From NCBI RefSeq assembly GCF_030419005.1, contig NZ_CP106951.1, forward strand, positions 3,906,001 to 3,970,000: DNA of 64,000 bases, read 5' to 3'. Origin of the DNA: Eleftheria terrae. Its GTDB lineage: Bacteria; Pseudomonadota; Gammaproteobacteria; Burkholderiales; Burkholderiaceae_C. The notes below the pieces were generated by a model. It worked only from the letters and a program-made list of their open reading frames with translations, was not told the DNA's origin and made no database searches. Shown here one piece after another: positions 1 to 8,949 of the stretch. Position numbers and translations under genes: made by a program. How positions within the stretch are numbered: the first letter of the stretch is position 1; every line of letters begins with the position of its first letter.

Positions 1-90
1 CCGGCGGCTCATTCGCCGCCCGCCCGCCGCTCGCGGCCCGGCACGCGCCTGCAGCCGCTGCACTGCACGCAAAGCGGCTGCCGCCCGGCC

Positions 91-705
91 TCAGCTGTTG
101 CCGCCGCGCGCTGCCTTCGGCTCCTTGCCGAGCAGCGCATCCTTCAGTGCCGGATCGGCGGGATGCTGGCCGAGCCAGATTTTCATCAGCGCCGTGAAGA
201 ACTCCGGCTCCACGATGGGATCGGCGGCCGGCTTGCCGTTGACCGAGATCACGGTGCCCTCGCCGGGAATCCAGTCGATCTGGAAGGACTCGCCCACCGC
301 CAGCCGCTTGCGTGCCGCAAAGATCTCGCCCATGCGGATGGTGCCGGGGATGGACTTGGCGAACTCCTCGCGGGCGGCGTTCTGCTCCATGCCGCGGGTG
401 AAGAGCTTGCCGAGCTCGTTGGCATCGATCTCGCGCAGCATCACGATGTTCAGTCGGCGCGGCCCGGCGGCCGCAATGGCGGCCTCCGCGCTGTCGGTGC
501 GCTCCACCAGGTAGAGGCCGGCCGCATAGACCTTGAAGATGGCCTTGTAGCGCACGCCCGCGCCGTTGAGTTGCAGGCGCGCATTGCGCAGTTGCAGGTC
601 TTTGGAGAACTTCACGCCGCCCGCATCGACGGACTGGGCGTGCGCGCTGCCTGCCACCATCAAGAGCAGGCCGAGGGTGAGAGCCAAGAACCGGTGCAAA
701 GACAC
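91..705 (-). CDS. Exported chalcone isomerase-like protein
   Basis: A 204-residue protein with a clear N-terminal signal peptide (basic start, hydrophobic run LALTLGLLLMVAG, then an AHA-Q cleavage context near residue 24). The mature part has the features of bacterial chalcone isomerase-fold proteins: an early GVRYKAIFKVYAAGLYL strand region, RRLNIVMLREIDA, and a late FFTALMKIWLG helix. Bacterial members are periplasmic proteins of unknown, probably non-flavonoid, ligand. Translation starts at a GTG (705) with an AGGAG six bases upstream. It is transcribed divergently from the trp genes. No promoter is convincing: a TTGACA lies upstream but has no partner at the right distance. Family call is from memory of the fold pattern. 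Confidence 0.8.
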   Translation of the reverse strand: MSLHRFLALTLGLLLMVAGSAHAQSVDAGGVKFSKDLQLRNARLQLNGAGVRYKAIFKVYAAGLYLVERTDSAEAAIAAAGPRRLNIVMLREIDANELGKLFTRGMEQNAAREEFAKSIPGTIRMGEIFAARKRLAVGESFQIDWIPGEGTVISVNGKPAADPIVEPEFFTALMKIWLGQHPADPALKDALLGKEPKAARGGNS

Positions 706-876
706 GTTACGCTCCTGTTACGTCCACGGCCGGCAGTGTTGCCAGTGTCAAGCGCCTTGTCACTAGTGGAAACGCACGATCGTTCGTAAACCCGGCCCCT
801 TGGTTCAGGGGGGGCAGGCCTCGAACAGCGGGGCGAGACGCTGTTCCAACTCGCTGGTGTTGGCACGGCTCGCTGC

Positions 877-1179
877 TACACTGCGATCCATGTTCATCTC
901 GCGCAAACAAACCAAAGGTTCGCACGACCGGGGAGCCTGGCCCTGGCGTCGCCCGCACGCACTGGTTTGATTTGCCGTCGGCCGTGGTGGTTGCTTGTGA
1001 TCCATGAGCCCCCCGCGCGCATCGCCGGTATCCCCGGAATCCTTCCCCGCCGCCTGTCGCCTTGCGCGTGAGCCTTTGCGGCATCGCGGGCTCGGGATTC
1101 CCCTCGACCACCTGCTTATGCAGCGCATCCGGCCCGCTTGTCGCAGGCCGCGGTGCGCCGGGCTCGGAGGGCCCGCCGC
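877..1179 (+). promoter_or_regulatory. Candidate trp promoter -10 and leader region
   Basis: TACACT at 877-882 resembles a -10 element. A start about seven bases later falls next to the ATG at 890, which would make the leader peptide leaderless or nearly so. No convincing -35 is seen at 16-18 bases. The roughly 200 bases between the leader stop (970) and trpE are very G+C-rich and can form several hairpins (for example GAGCC pairing with GGCTC around 1070-1100). None is followed by a clear U-run, so a classical attenuator terminator is not demonstrated. The stretch 706-876 holds nothing else I can support. Confidence 0.4.
890..970 (+). CDS. trpL: Candidate trp leader peptide
   Basis: A 26-codon reading frame beginning ATG TTC ATC TCG and ending TGA at 968-970. 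Its tail contains the motif AWPWRR, with Trp codons at 938-940 and 944-946. It lies 209 bases before trpE, just downstream of a TACACT -10-like element. Two Trp codons separated by one residue near the end of a short frame in front of trpE is the hallmark of transcription attenuation by Trp-tRNA supply. Rhizobial trp leaders (S. meliloti trpL) are known to be leaderless, as this one could be. Against it: no strong terminator hairpin is visible and short frames occur by chance. Unproven. Confidence 0.45.
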   Translation: MFISRKQTKGSHDRGAWPWRRPHALV

Positions 1180-2664
1180 GTGATCACCGAACTCGAATTC
1201 CAGAGCCTGTCGCAACAGGGCTACAACCGCATCCCGCTCATCGCCGAGGCGTTCGCGGACCTCGAAACCCCGCTCTCGCTGTATTTGAAGCTCGCGCATG
1301 CGAGCGGCCGCAGCAAGTACAGCTTCCTGCTTGAATCGGTCGTGGGGGGCGAGCGTTTCGGCCGCTATTCCTTCATTGGCCTGCCCGCGCGCACGCTGCT
1401 GCGCACCACCGGCTGGAAGACCGAGGTGGTGACCGACGACCAGGTGGTCGAGACCCACGAAGGCAATCCGCTGGACTTCGTGGCGGCCTACCAGCAGCGC
1501 TTCAAGGTGGCGCTGCGGCCCGGCATGCCGCGCTTCTGTGGCGGCCTGGCAGGCTATTTCGGCTACGACACCGTGCGCTACATCGAGCCCAAGCTGGCCA
1601 AGGTGCAGAAGGAAGGCGGGCTGGACACGCCCGACATCCTGCTGCTGCAGTGTGAGGAGGTGGCCGTCATCGACAACCTGTCGGGCCGGCTCTACCTGAT
1701 CGTCTATGCCGACCCAGGCCAGCCCGAGGCCTATTTCAAGGCCAAGCGCCGCCTGGCGGAGCTGGCCGACAAGCTGCGCTTCAGCGTCACCGCGCCGCCG
1801 GTCAGGCGCGGTGTCTCGCATGCGGTGGAGCGCGAGTTCGCCAAGGAGGACTACCTCCAGGCGGTGCTCAAGAGCAAGGAGTACATCGCCGCCGGCGACA
1901 TGATGCAGGTGCAGATCGGCCAGCGCCTGAAGAAGCGCTACACCGAGTCGCCGCTGAGCCTGTACCGCGCGCTGCGCTCGCTGAATCCCTCGCCCTACAT
2001 GTACTTCTACGACATGGGCGACTTCCAGATCGTCGGCGCCTCGCCCGAGATCCTGGTGCGGCACGAACACAGCCCGGAAGGCGAGAAGATCGTGATCCGC
2101 CCCATCGCCGGCACCCGCCCGCGCGGCGCCACCGTGGAGCAGGACAAGGCGCTGGAGGCCGAGCTGCTTGCTGATCCCAAGGAGCGGGCCGAGCATGTGA
2201 TGCTGATCGACCTGGCCCGCAACGACATCGGCCGCATCGCCAAGACCGGCAGCGTCAAGGTGACCGAAGCCTTCGTGGTCGAGCGCTACTCGCACGTGAT
2301 GCACATCGTCAGCAATGTCGAAGGGGTGCTGAAGGAAGGCATGACCAACCTCGACGTGCTGCGCGCCAGCTTCCCGGCCGGCACGCTGACCGGCGCGCCC
2401 AAGATCCGGGCGATGGAGATCATCGACGAGCTGGAGCCGGTCAAGCGCGGCATCTATGGCGGCGCCTGCGGCTACCTGAGCTTTGCCGGCGACATGGACG
2501 TGGCCATCGCCATCCGCACCGGCATCGTCAAGGACAACACCCTCTACGTGCAGGCCGCCGCCGGCGTGGTGGCCGATTCCGTGCCGGAGCTGGAGTGGAA
2601 GGAAACCGAAGCCAAGGCGCGGGCGCTGCTGCGGGCGGCAGAGCTGGTGGAAGAAGGCTTCTGA
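1180..2664 (+). CDS. trpE: Anthranilate synthase component I
   Basis: Converts chorismate to anthranilate using ammonia supplied by TrpG. 494 residues. The N-terminal part carries LLES followed by GRYSFIG, the region that forms the tryptophan feedback site in this family, so allosteric inhibition is likely. The C-terminal chorismate-binding domain shows [38 protein letters not shown] and YGGACGY. A GTG start at 1180 is preferred over an in-frame TTG at 1138 because GGAGG (1166-1170) sits nine bases before it and the protein then begins MITELEF, as related proteins do. trpG follows after 10 bases. Confidence 0.96.
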   Translation: MITELEFQSLSQQGYNRIPLIAEAFADLETPLSLYLKLAHASGRSKYSFLLESVVGGERFGRYSFIGLPARTLLRTTGWKTEVVTDDQVVETHEGNPLDFVAAYQQRFKVALRPGMPRFCGGLAGYFGYDTVRYIEPKLAKVQKEGGLDTPDILLLQCEEVAVIDNLSGRLYLIVYADPGQPEAYFKAKRRLAELADKLRFSVTAPPVRRGVSHAVEREFAKEDYLQAVLKSKEYIAAGDMMQVQIGQRLKKRYTESPLSLYRALRSLNPSPYMYFYDMGDFQIVGASPEILVRHEHSPEGEKIVIRPIAGTRPRGATVEQDKALEAELLADPKERAEHVMLIDLARNDIGRIAKTGSVKVTEAFVVERYSHVMHIVSNVEGVLKEGMTNLDVLRASFPAGTLTGAPKIRAMEIIDELEPVKRGIYGGACGYLSFAGDMDVAIAIRTGIVKDNTLYVQAAAGVVADSVPELEWKETEAKARALLRAAELVEEGF

Positions 2665-2674
2665 GGGGACGACC

Positions 2675-3241
2675 ATGCTGCTGATGATCGACAACTACGA
2701 TTCCTTCACCTTCAACCTGGTGCAGTACTTCGCCGAGCTGGGGCAGGACGTGCGGGTGTTCCGCAACGACGAGATCACGCTCGAAGGCATCGCCGAGCTG
2801 CAGCCCGAGCGCCTGGTGCTCTCGCCCGGCCCCTGCTCGCCGGCCGAGGCGGGCGTGTGCGTGCCGGCGGTGCAGCACTTCGCCGGCAAGTTGCCCATCC
2901 TGGGTGTCTGCCTGGGGCACCAGAGCATCGGTGCGGCGCTCGGTGGCAAGGTGGTGCGCGCGCAGCGCCAGATGCATGGCAAGACCAGCGTGATCCATAC
3001 CGACGGCCAGGGCCTCTACCAGGGCCTGCCGGCGGACTTCACCGTGATCCGCTACCACTCGCTGGCCATCGAGCGCGAGTCGCTGCCCGACTGCCTGGTG
3101 GTGACCTCCACCTCCGAGGACGGCGAGATCATGGGCGTGCGGCACAAGGAGCTGGCCATCGAGGGTGTGCAGTTCCACCCCGAGTCCATCCTGACCGAGC
3201 ATGGCCATGCCATGCTGAAGAACTTCCTCAACGTCCGATAG
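2675..3241 (+). CDS. trpG: Anthranilate synthase glutaminase component II
   Basis: Class I glutamine amidotransferase that provides ammonia to TrpE. 188 residues, normal for a stand-alone TrpG. It begins [14 protein letters not shown], the oxyanion loop is SPGPCSP, the nucleophile is Cys79 in GVCLGHQ, and the catalytic His/Glu pair is in [12 protein letters not shown]. The ATG is preceded by GAGGGGA a few bases after the trpE stop. The 20-base gap to trpD indicates one operon. It could also serve p-aminobenzoate synthase, as amphibolic TrpG proteins do; the sequence alone does not settle that. Confidence 0.96.
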   Translation: MLLMIDNYDSFTFNLVQYFAELGQDVRVFRNDEITLEGIAELQPERLVLSPGPCSPAEAGVCVPAVQHFAGKLPILGVCLGHQSIGAALGGKVVRAQRQMHGKTSVIHTDGQGLYQGLPADFTVIRYHSLAIERESLPDCLVVTSTSEDGEIMGVRHKELAIEGVQFHPESILTEHGHAMLKNFLNVR

Positions 3242-3261
3242 ACACCCGCAGGCGGCCGATC

Positions 3262-4308
3262 ATGCCCATCTCCAATACCGACGCGCTGGTGCGCGTCATC
3301 GAGCACCGCGAGATCTTCCACGACGAGATGCTGGCGCTGATGCGCCGCATCATGAGCGGCGAGATGTCGCCGGTGATGATCGCCGCGCTGGCCGTCGGCC
3401 TGCGCGTCAAGAAGGAAACCATCGGCGAGATCGCGGCCGCCGCCCAGGTCATGCGCGAGTTCGCCACGCCCGTGGCGGTGCCCGACAAGACCCACCTGGT
3501 CGACCTGTGCGGCACCGGCGGCGACGCGGCGCACACCTTCAACATCTCCACCGCCGCGATGATCGTGGCGGCCGCAGCTGGTGCACGGGTGGCCAAGCAT
3601 GGCGGGCGCAGCGTGTCGTCCAGCAGCGGCAGCGCCGATGTGCTGGAGGCGCTGGGTGCCCACATCGACCTCAAGCCGGCGCAGGTCGCGGCCTGCCTCG
3701 AGGAAACCGGCATCGGCTTCATGTTCGCGCCCAACCACCATGCCTCCATGAAGCATGCCGCGCCGGTCCGCAAGGAGCTGGGCGTGCGAACGCTGTTCAA
3801 CATCCTCGGGCCGCTGACCAACCCGGCGCAGGCACCCAACCAGCTGATGGGGGTCTTCCACGCCGACCTGGTCGGCATCCAGGTGCGGGTGCTGCAGCGC
3901 CTGGGCTCGGAGCACGTGATGGTGGTCTACGGCATGAACGGCATGGACGAGATCTCGCTGTCGGGCGAGACGCTGGTCGGCGAGCTGAAGGACGGCGAGG
4001 TGCGCGAGTACGTCGTGCATCCGAGCGACTTCGGCCTGCCGGTCTACGACACCCGGGTGCTGCGGGTGGCCAACCGCGAAGAATCGGTGGCCTGTATCCA
4101 GCGCGCGCTGGCCAATGAAGACGGCCCGGTGCGTGACATCGTGCTGCTCAATGCCGGCGGCGCGCTGTACTGCGCCAACGTGGCAGCCTCGGTGGCCGAA
4201 GGCGTCAAGATGGCGCGTGAGGCGGTCGCCTCCGGCCGGGCGCTGGCCAAGCTGAGCCAGTTCGTGCGGGTGTCGCAGGGCCTGAAGGACGCCGGGGGAC
4301 AGGCATGA
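3262..4308 (+). CDS. trpD: Anthranilate phosphoribosyltransferase
   Basis: Transfers the phosphoribosyl group of PRPP to anthranilate, the second step of the pathway. 348 residues. The PRPP-binding glycine loop is CGTGGD (residues 83-88), followed by FNIST and the KHGGRSVSS segment from Lys112. The anthranilate channel residues lie in the following [12 protein letters not shown] and [15 protein letters not shown] regions. The start at 3262 gives the family N-terminus. Its TGA overlaps the ATG of a 12-codon frame that runs to the trpC start (see findings). Confidence 0.97.
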   Translation: MPISNTDALVRVIEHREIFHDEMLALMRRIMSGEMSPVMIAALAVGLRVKKETIGEIAAAAQVMREFATPVAVPDKTHLVDLCGTGGDAAHTFNISTAAMIVAAAAGARVAKHGGRSVSSSSGSADVLEALGAHIDLKPAQVAACLEETGIGFMFAPNHHASMKHAAPVRKELGVRTLFNILGPLTNPAQAPNQLMGVFHADLVGIQVRVLQRLGSEHVMVVYGMNGMDEISLSGETLVGELKDGEVREYVVHPSDFGLPVYDTRVLRVANREESVACIQRALANEDGPVRDIVLLNAGGALYCANVAASVAEGVKMAREAVASGRALAKLSQFVRVSQGLKDAGGQA

Positions 4309-4339
4309 GCGCCGCGGCCCGCAGCATGGAGGTTTTCCA

Positions 4340-5131
4340 ATGAGCGACATCCTGAACAAGATCGTGGCGGTCAAGCGCGAGGAAATCGCCGCCGCCCGCG
4401 CGCAGCGCGACGCCGCCTCTGTGCGCCGCGATGCCGAGCAACGCGGCGGCCTGCGCGATTTCGCCGGCAGCCTGCGCGCCAAGGTGGCCGCCGGCCAGGC
4501 CGCGGTGATTGCCGAGATCAAGAAGGCCAGCCCCAGCAAGGGCGTGCTGCGCGAGCACTTCGTGCCGGCCGAGATCGCGGCCAGCTACGCCCGCCATGGT
4601 GCCGCCTGCCTGTCGGTGCTGACCGACCGCCAGTTCTTCCACGGCTCGCCCGACTATCTGCAACAGGCCCGCGCGGCCTGCGAACTGCCGGTGTTGCGCA
4701 AGGACTTTCTGGTCGATGAATACCAGGTGTTCGAGGCCCGGGCGATGGGCGCGGACTGCATCCTGCTGATCGCTGCCTGCCTGGACGACGCCTTGATGGC
4801 CGACCTGGAGGCCACCGCGCTGGCGCTCCAGATGTCGGTGCTGGTGGAAGTGCACGACCATCAAGAGTTGCAGCGGGCGCTGCGGCTGAGGACGCCGCTG
4901 CTGGGCATCAACAACCGCAACCTGCGCAGCTTCGAGGTGACGCTCGACACCACGCTGGGCATGCTGCCCGAGGTGCCGGCCGACCGCCTGCTGGTCACCG
5001 AATCCGGCATCCTGCAGCGGGCCGATGTACAGCGCATGCGTGACGCCGATGTGCACGCCTTCCTGGTCGGCGAGGCCTTCATGCGCGCGGCCGATCCGGG
5101 GGTGGCACTCGCGCAGCTGTTCAGCGACTGA
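4340..5131 (+). CDS. trpC: Indole-3-glycerol phosphate synthase
   Basis: Closes the pyrrole ring of the tryptophan precursor. 263 residues, the size of a monofunctional IGPS with no TrpF fusion. (beta/alpha)8 motifs visible are [10 protein letters not shown] near residue 60, [29 protein letters not shown]-type VLVEVHD, GINNRNL and VTESGI. GGAGG at 4328-4332 is seven bases before the ATG. trpF, trpB and trpA are not in the window, consistent with a split trp pathway in which they sit elsewhere. ung starts 13 bases after the stop. Confidence 0.97.
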   Translation: MSDILNKIVAVKREEIAAARAQRDAASVRRDAEQRGGLRDFAGSLRAKVAAGQAAVIAEIKKASPSKGVLREHFVPAEIAASYARHGAACLSVLTDRQFFHGSPDYLQQARAACELPVLRKDFLVDEYQVFEARAMGADCILLIAACLDDALMADLEATALALQMSVLVEVHDHQELQRALRLRTPLLGINNRNLRSFEVTLDTTLGMLPEVPADRLLVTESGILQRADVQRMRDADVHAFLVGEAFMRAADPGVALAQLFSD

Positions 5132-5144
5132 GCCGGAGCCTGGC

Positions 5145-5945
5145 ATGACGCGCCGCTCTCCGCAGCAGCCCGATCTCTTCGGCTCGCCTCCGGCTGCCGC
5201 GCCGGCGCCGCCTACCGTGCCTGCCGCCGGGCCCGAGGCGGCCAACCTGCTGCGCGAGCCGCTGGAAGCCTGCTTCGACCGGGTGCCAGCCTGCTGGCGG
5301 CCAGTCACCGACGCCTTCCGGCAGTCCGAGCCGGGTTGCCGGCTGATCGAGTTCGTCGACCAGCGCGTGGCCGCCGGGGCCCGCATCTATCCGGCAGACG
5401 TCTTCCGGGCGCTCGAACTCACGCCGCTGCAAGCGGTGCGGGTCGTGATCCTTGGCCAGGACCCCTACCATGGCCCCGGTCAGGCGCACGGCCTGTCCTT
5501 CTCGGTGCCGACCGGCACCCGGCTGCCGCCCAGCCTGCGCAACATCTACAAGGAAGTCGCCGCCGACCTGGGCCAGCCCATGGGCCGCGAGGGCGACCTC
5601 ACGCGCTGGGCCGCCCAGGGCGTGCTGCTGCTCAATACGGTGCTCACCGTCGAGGACGGCCAGCCGCAAAGCCACGCCAAGCAAGGGTGGGAGAGGCTCA
5701 CCGACCAGCTGATCGCGCACGTCTCGCGGCATGCAGGGCCCTGCGTCTTCCTGCTGTGGGGCGCTCCGGCGCAGCGCAAGCAGGCGCTCATCGACACGCA
5801 GCGCCATGCGGTCTTCACCGCGAACCATCCTTCCCCGCTGGCGGCCCTGCGTCCGCCGGTGCCATTCATTGGATGCCGGCACTTCTCCCAGGCCAACGCC
5901 TGGCTCGCCCAGCACCGCCCTGGCACCGAACCCATCACCTGGTAA
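5145..5945 (+). CDS. ung: Uracil-DNA glycosylase, family 1
   Basis: Removes uracil from DNA to start base-excision repair. 266 residues. The catalytic water-activating loop is GQDPYHGPGQAHGLSFSVP with the key Asp at 106; the uracil-binding and leucine-intercalation segments are LLLNTVLTV, LWGAPAQ and NHPSPLA. The first 40 residues are an unstructured Pro/Ala-rich tail containing QPDLF (residues 8-12), which resembles a sliding-clamp binding peptide. ATG 5145 follows the trpC stop closely, so it is probably co-transcribed with trp. The catalytic domain ends at the usual C-terminus. Confidence 0.95.
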   Translation: MTRRSPQQPDLFGSPPAAAPAPPTVPAAGPEAANLLREPLEACFDRVPACWRPVTDAFRQSEPGCRLIEFVDQRVAAGARIYPADVFRALELTPLQAVRVVILGQDPYHGPGQAHGLSFSVPTGTRLPPSLRNIYKEVAADLGQPMGREGDLTRWAAQGVLLLNTVLTVEDGQPQSHAKQGWERLTDQLIAHVSRHAGPCVFLLWGAPAQRKQALIDTQRHAVFTANHPSPLAALRPPVPFIGCRHFSQANAWLAQHRPGTEPITW

Positions 5946-5971
5946 GCCGATCGGCTTCGCACAGGGTAAAT

Positions 5972-5988
5972 TGGTATTGCTTTGGTCT
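5972..5988 (+). promoter_or_regulatory. Upstream TGGTAT/TGGTCT box pair
   Basis: TGGTAT at 5972-5977 and TGGTCT at 5983-5988 start 11 bases apart. The same spacing recurs between two TGGTAT boxes just before the amino-sugar operon. This could be an auxiliary operator for the GntR-type regulator at 7100-7837. The stretch between here and 6100 also holds a small GTGCGG/CCGCAC hairpin (6041-6055) without a T-run. Confidence 0.3.
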
Positions 5989-6099
5989 CATTTGATTGAA
6001 GGCCGCGCAATAGTGGTTTGCCCTTGTACTGCCAGGAGGAGTGCGGCGTCCGCACGTCTTCGATAAAAATCGAGCGCGGCTTTCCTTCGGGCTGCCAAA

Positions 6100-6141
6100 A
6101 TACCACTTGAAGTTTTGGTATTTCTGGTATTAAACTGGTAT
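6100..6141 (+). promoter_or_regulatory. Candidate GntR-type operator array before the nag operon
   Basis: An inverted ATACCA at 6100-6105 is followed by three direct TGGTAT boxes at 6116, 6125 and 6136 (starts 9 and 11 bases apart). The first pair forms an inverted repeat. A TTGAAG at 6107 with a weak TTAAAC 17 bases later suggests a promoter inside the array, so a bound protein would block it. GntR/HutC (UTRA) amino-sugar regulators such as NagR, NagQ and DasR bind TGGT-based palindromes, and such a regulator is the second gene of the operon. The link is inferred. Confidence 0.5.
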
Positions 6142-6198
6142 CAATGCTGTGTCATAAAACACAGTTGACTGGTTTCACAACGGAGCGCAGGCGCAGCG

Positions 6199-7092
6199 AT
6201 GATCGACTACCTGGTTGGCGTGGATGGCGGAGGCACCGGCACGCGGGCACGCGTGATACGCACGGACGGCACGGTCGTCGGTGCCGGGCAAGCCGGGCCG
6301 TCCGCGCTGGGCCAGGGGATCGAGCAGGCATGGCTCCAGGTGCGCCGCGCCGTGGATGCCGCCTTCGCCAGCGCCGGCGTGTCGGAGCCACCCCTGCGGG
6401 CCTGCGCGGTGGGCATGGGCTTGTCCGGCGTGCACAACCATGGCTGGCGCGACAGCTTCCTCGCCACCCGCGCCGAGTCGCCGGGTGCGGTCTTTGCTGA
6501 AGTGGCGCTGGAAACCGATGCGTTCGCAATGCTCCTCGGCGCCCATGCTGGCCGGCCGGGCGCCATCGTGGCCTCCGGCACCGGCAGCGTCGGCGAGTTG
6601 TGGCGCGAGGACGGTACGCGCCTGAGCGTGGGCGGCTGGGGCTTCCCGGTGGGCGACGAAGGCAGCGGCGCCTGGCTGGGGCAGCGGGCCGTGCGGCTCG
6701 CCCAGTGGGCCATGGACGGCCGCATTCACCAAAGCGCGCTCGTGCATGCCGTCTGGGAGGTCTGCGGTTCCACCCGTGAGCGCCTGCTGGCCTGGTGCGA
6801 CGAGGCGGGGCAGTTCGAGTACGCGCAGCTCGCGCCGCTGGTGTTCGATACTGAGGCCGCCGACCTCTCGGCGGCGCATCTGTTGCGCCGCGCGGTGCAG
6901 GCGCTGGACGCGGTGGCGCAGGCGCTCGACGGTCCGCGAGGCGTGCCGCTGGTGGTGTGCGGCAGCATTGGCGGGCGGCTGGCGTCGCGCTTCTCCGAGG
7001 CGACCCAGATGCGACGTGTGGAGCCGGCAGGCGACGCGGTGGATGGTGCCCTGCACCTGGTCCGCCGCGCCTTGATGCAAAGCGCAAATTGA
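6199..7092 (+). CDS. BadF/BadG-family sugar kinase, probable GlcNAc kinase
   Basis: A 297-residue ASKHA-fold kinase. The phosphate-1 loop is VGVDGGGTGTRA at residues 6-17, followed by the adenosine-side ASGTGSVGE and the GWGFPVGDEGSG segment typical of BadF/BadG/BcrA-type N-acetylglucosamine kinases. A late VVCGSIGGRL is also family-like. It is the first gene of an operon with nagA and a GlcN6P deaminase, so the most economical role is ATP-dependent phosphorylation of imported or released GlcNAc to GlcNAc-6-P. That explains why the operon has an ABC importer rather than a PTS. Substrate is inferred from context. Confidence 0.85.
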   Translation: MIDYLVGVDGGGTGTRARVIRTDGTVVGAGQAGPSALGQGIEQAWLQVRRAVDAAFASAGVSEPPLRACAVGMGLSGVHNHGWRDSFLATRAESPGAVFAEVALETDAFAMLLGAHAGRPGAIVASGTGSVGELWREDGTRLSVGGWGFPVGDEGSGAWLGQRAVRLAQWAMDGRIHQSALVHAVWEVCGSTRERLLAWCDEAGQFEYAQLAPLVFDTEAADLSAAHLLRRAVQALDAVAQALDGPRGVPLVVCGSIGGRLASRFSEATQMRRVEPAGDAVDGALHLVRRALMQSAN

Positions 7093-7099
7093 TCTGCTG

Positions 7100-7837
7100 A
7101 TGAAAACCCTCGAATTCAAACCCGACCCTGCGGACAGCTCGCCGCTGTACCTGCAGCTGGCCCAGGTGCTGAGCCAGGCCATCCGCGACGGCCGCTACCA
7201 GGTCGACGAGGCCCTGCCTTCGGAGCGCACCCTCTCCGAATCGCTCAGCGTTTCGCGCGTGACCGCGCGCAAGGCCATTGACCAACTGGTGGATCAGGGC
7301 CTGATCGTGCGCCGGCGCGGCTCGGGCAACTACATCGCGCCGCGCCTGGAGCAACCTTTGTCCCGTCTCACCAGCTTCTCCGAAGAGCTGAACCAGCGTG
7401 GCTATACGCCGAGTTCGCGCTGGCTGGAGCGCACGCTTGCGCCGTCGGTGCCCGAGGAGCAGCTCAGCCTGGGCCTGTCGCCCGGCACCCGGGTGGCCCG
7501 GCTGGAGCGGCTGCGGCTGGCCGACGAGGCGGTGATGGCCTACGAGGTCAGCGTGATTCCGCAAGCGGTGCTGCCCAACCCCGAGGCGGTGGAGAACTCG
7601 CTGTACGAATTCCTGGCCCGCAGCGGGCACGCGCCGGTGCGAGCGCTGCAGCACATCCGCGCCCTCAACGCGCAGGCCAAGCTGGCCGACCTGCTGGAGG
7701 TGCCCACCGGCCAGGCGGTGCTGTTCATCACCCGGATCGGCTACCTCGAATCGGGCCAGGCGGTGGAGCTGACGCATTCCTACTGCCGCAGCGACTACTA
7801 CGACTTCGTGGCCGAAATGAGGCGGGACGCGGCATGA
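7100..7837 (+). CDS. GntR/HutC-family regulator with UTRA domain
   Basis: 245 residues. An N-terminal winged helix-turn-helix (about residues 14-77: SPLYLQLAQVLSQAI, LPSERTLSESLSVSRVTARKA, LIVRRRGSGNYIA) is followed by a UTRA effector domain beginning SRLTSFSEELNQRGY. UTRA regulators of this type bind phosphorylated amino sugars such as GlcNAc-6-P or GlcN-6-P and are displaced from DNA by them. It sits between the kinase and nagA and overlaps nagA by four bases (ATGA). The likely target is the TGGTAT array at 6100-6141, giving autoregulated induction of the whole cluster. NagR, NagQ and DasR are the closest named types. Confidence 0.88.
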   Translation: MKTLEFKPDPADSSPLYLQLAQVLSQAIRDGRYQVDEALPSERTLSESLSVSRVTARKAIDQLVDQGLIVRRRGSGNYIAPRLEQPLSRLTSFSEELNQRGYTPSSRWLERTLAPSVPEEQLSLGLSPGTRVARLERLRLADEAVMAYEVSVIPQAVLPNPEAVENSLYEFLARSGHAPVRALQHIRALNAQAKLADLLEVPTGQAVLFITRIGYLESGQAVELTHSYCRSDYYDFVAEMRRDAA

Positions 7838-8949
7838 AAACCTCCGGGGTGATCGAGGGGCACATCCTGACGCCGGAAGGCTTCGTGCAGGGCGTGCTGG
7901 CGCATGAAGACGGCCGCATCGTCCGCATCTCGGGCGACCCGGTCGAGGAGCGGGTGGTGCGCCACACCGCCACCGACATCGTGCTGCCCGGCTTCATCGA
8001 CCTGCACGTGCATGGCGGTGGCGGGCGCGACATCATGCAGGGCGGTGACGCGGCGCAACGGGTGGCTTCGCTGCACCTGCGGCATGGCACGACGTCGCTG
8101 CTGGCCACCACCATGACGGCGCCGCTGTCCGACCTGGAAACCGCGCTCACCGCGCTGGGCCCGGCCTGCCGCGAGCGGCAGCGCGGTAGCGCGCGCATCC
8201 TCGGCGTGCACCTCGAAGGCCCCTACATCAACTCCGGCAAGCTCGGCGCCCAGCCCAACTATGCGCGCCCGGCCTCCATGGAGGAGCTCAAGCGCCTGGA
8301 CGCGTTGGCGCCGATCCGCCTGATCACGCTGGCACCGGAGCTGCACGGCAACCTGGAGCTGATCCCCTCGCTGAAGGCCGAAGGCTTCCAGGTGCAGATT
8401 GGCCACTCGCTGGGCACCTACGAGGACGGCGTCGAGGCGCTGCACCTGGGCGCCGGCGGCTTCACCCACCTGTTCAACGCCATGACGGGCCTGCACCACC
8501 GCGAGCCCGGCATGGTGGGGGCGGCGCTGGCCCATGCCCGCTACTCCGAGATCATTCCCGACCTGCTGCACGCCCATGCGGGGGCCATCCGTGTCGCGCT
8601 GCGGGCCATTCCCTGCCTGTACTGCGTGACCGACTCGACGGCCGCGGCCGGCATGCCCGACGGCGACTACATGCTGGGCCGCCACAAGGTGACCAAGTGC
8701 ATGGGCGGCGTGCGCCTGCCCGACGGCACCCTGGCCGGCTCGACCCTGACGATGGACCAGGCGCTGCGCAACCTGGTCGGCCTGGGCCTGGAGCTGGACG
8801 ACGCCTCGCGCCGCGTCTCCACCTTCGCCGCCGACTACCTGGCGCTCCATGAGCGCGGCCGGCTGACGCCGGGGGCCTGGGCCGACGTGGTCGTGATGGA
8901 CCGCCAGCTGCAGCTCAAACAAGTGATCGTTGAAGGAGAGGCCCTGTGA
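7834..8949 (+). CDS. nagA: N-acetylglucosamine-6-phosphate deacetylase
   Basis: Hydrolyses GlcNAc-6-P to GlcN-6-P and acetate in the cytoplasm. 371 residues of the amidohydrolase superfamily. The metal site HVHGGGG (His58, His60) is followed by HLEGPYIN with the metal-ligand Glu, then IGHS, HLFNAM, HHREPG and the catalytic Asp in VTDST. All expected ligands appear present. The start overlaps the regulator stop and the gene itself overlaps the next CDS by four bases, so translation is probably coupled through this part of the operon. Confidence 0.95.
   Translation: MKTSGVIEGHILTPEGFVQGVLAHEDGRIVRISGDPVEERVVRHTATDIVLPGFIDLHVHGGGGRDIMQGGDAAQRVASLHLRHGTTSLLATTMTAPLSDLETALTALGPACRERQRGSARILGVHLEGPYINSGKLGAQPNYARPASMEELKRLDALAPIRLITLAPELHGNLELIPSLKAEGFQVQIGHSLGTYEDGVEALHLGAGGFTHLFNAMTGLHHREPGMVGAALAHARYSEIIPDLLHAHAGAIRVALRAIPCLYCVTDSTAAAGMPDGDYMLGRHKVTKCMGGVRLPDGTLAGSTLTMDQALRNLVGLGLELDDASRRVSTFAADYLALHERGRLTPGAWADVVVMDRQLQLKQVIVEGEAL

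Noticed and set aside
1..90. Possible start (ATG at 12-10, minus strand) of a gene leaving the window
   Set aside because: Only four codons are visible and there is no convincing ribosome site.
805..2694. 629-codon minus-strand frame over trpE
   Set aside because: Antisense shadow of trpE with typical His/Gln/Leu-rich translation.
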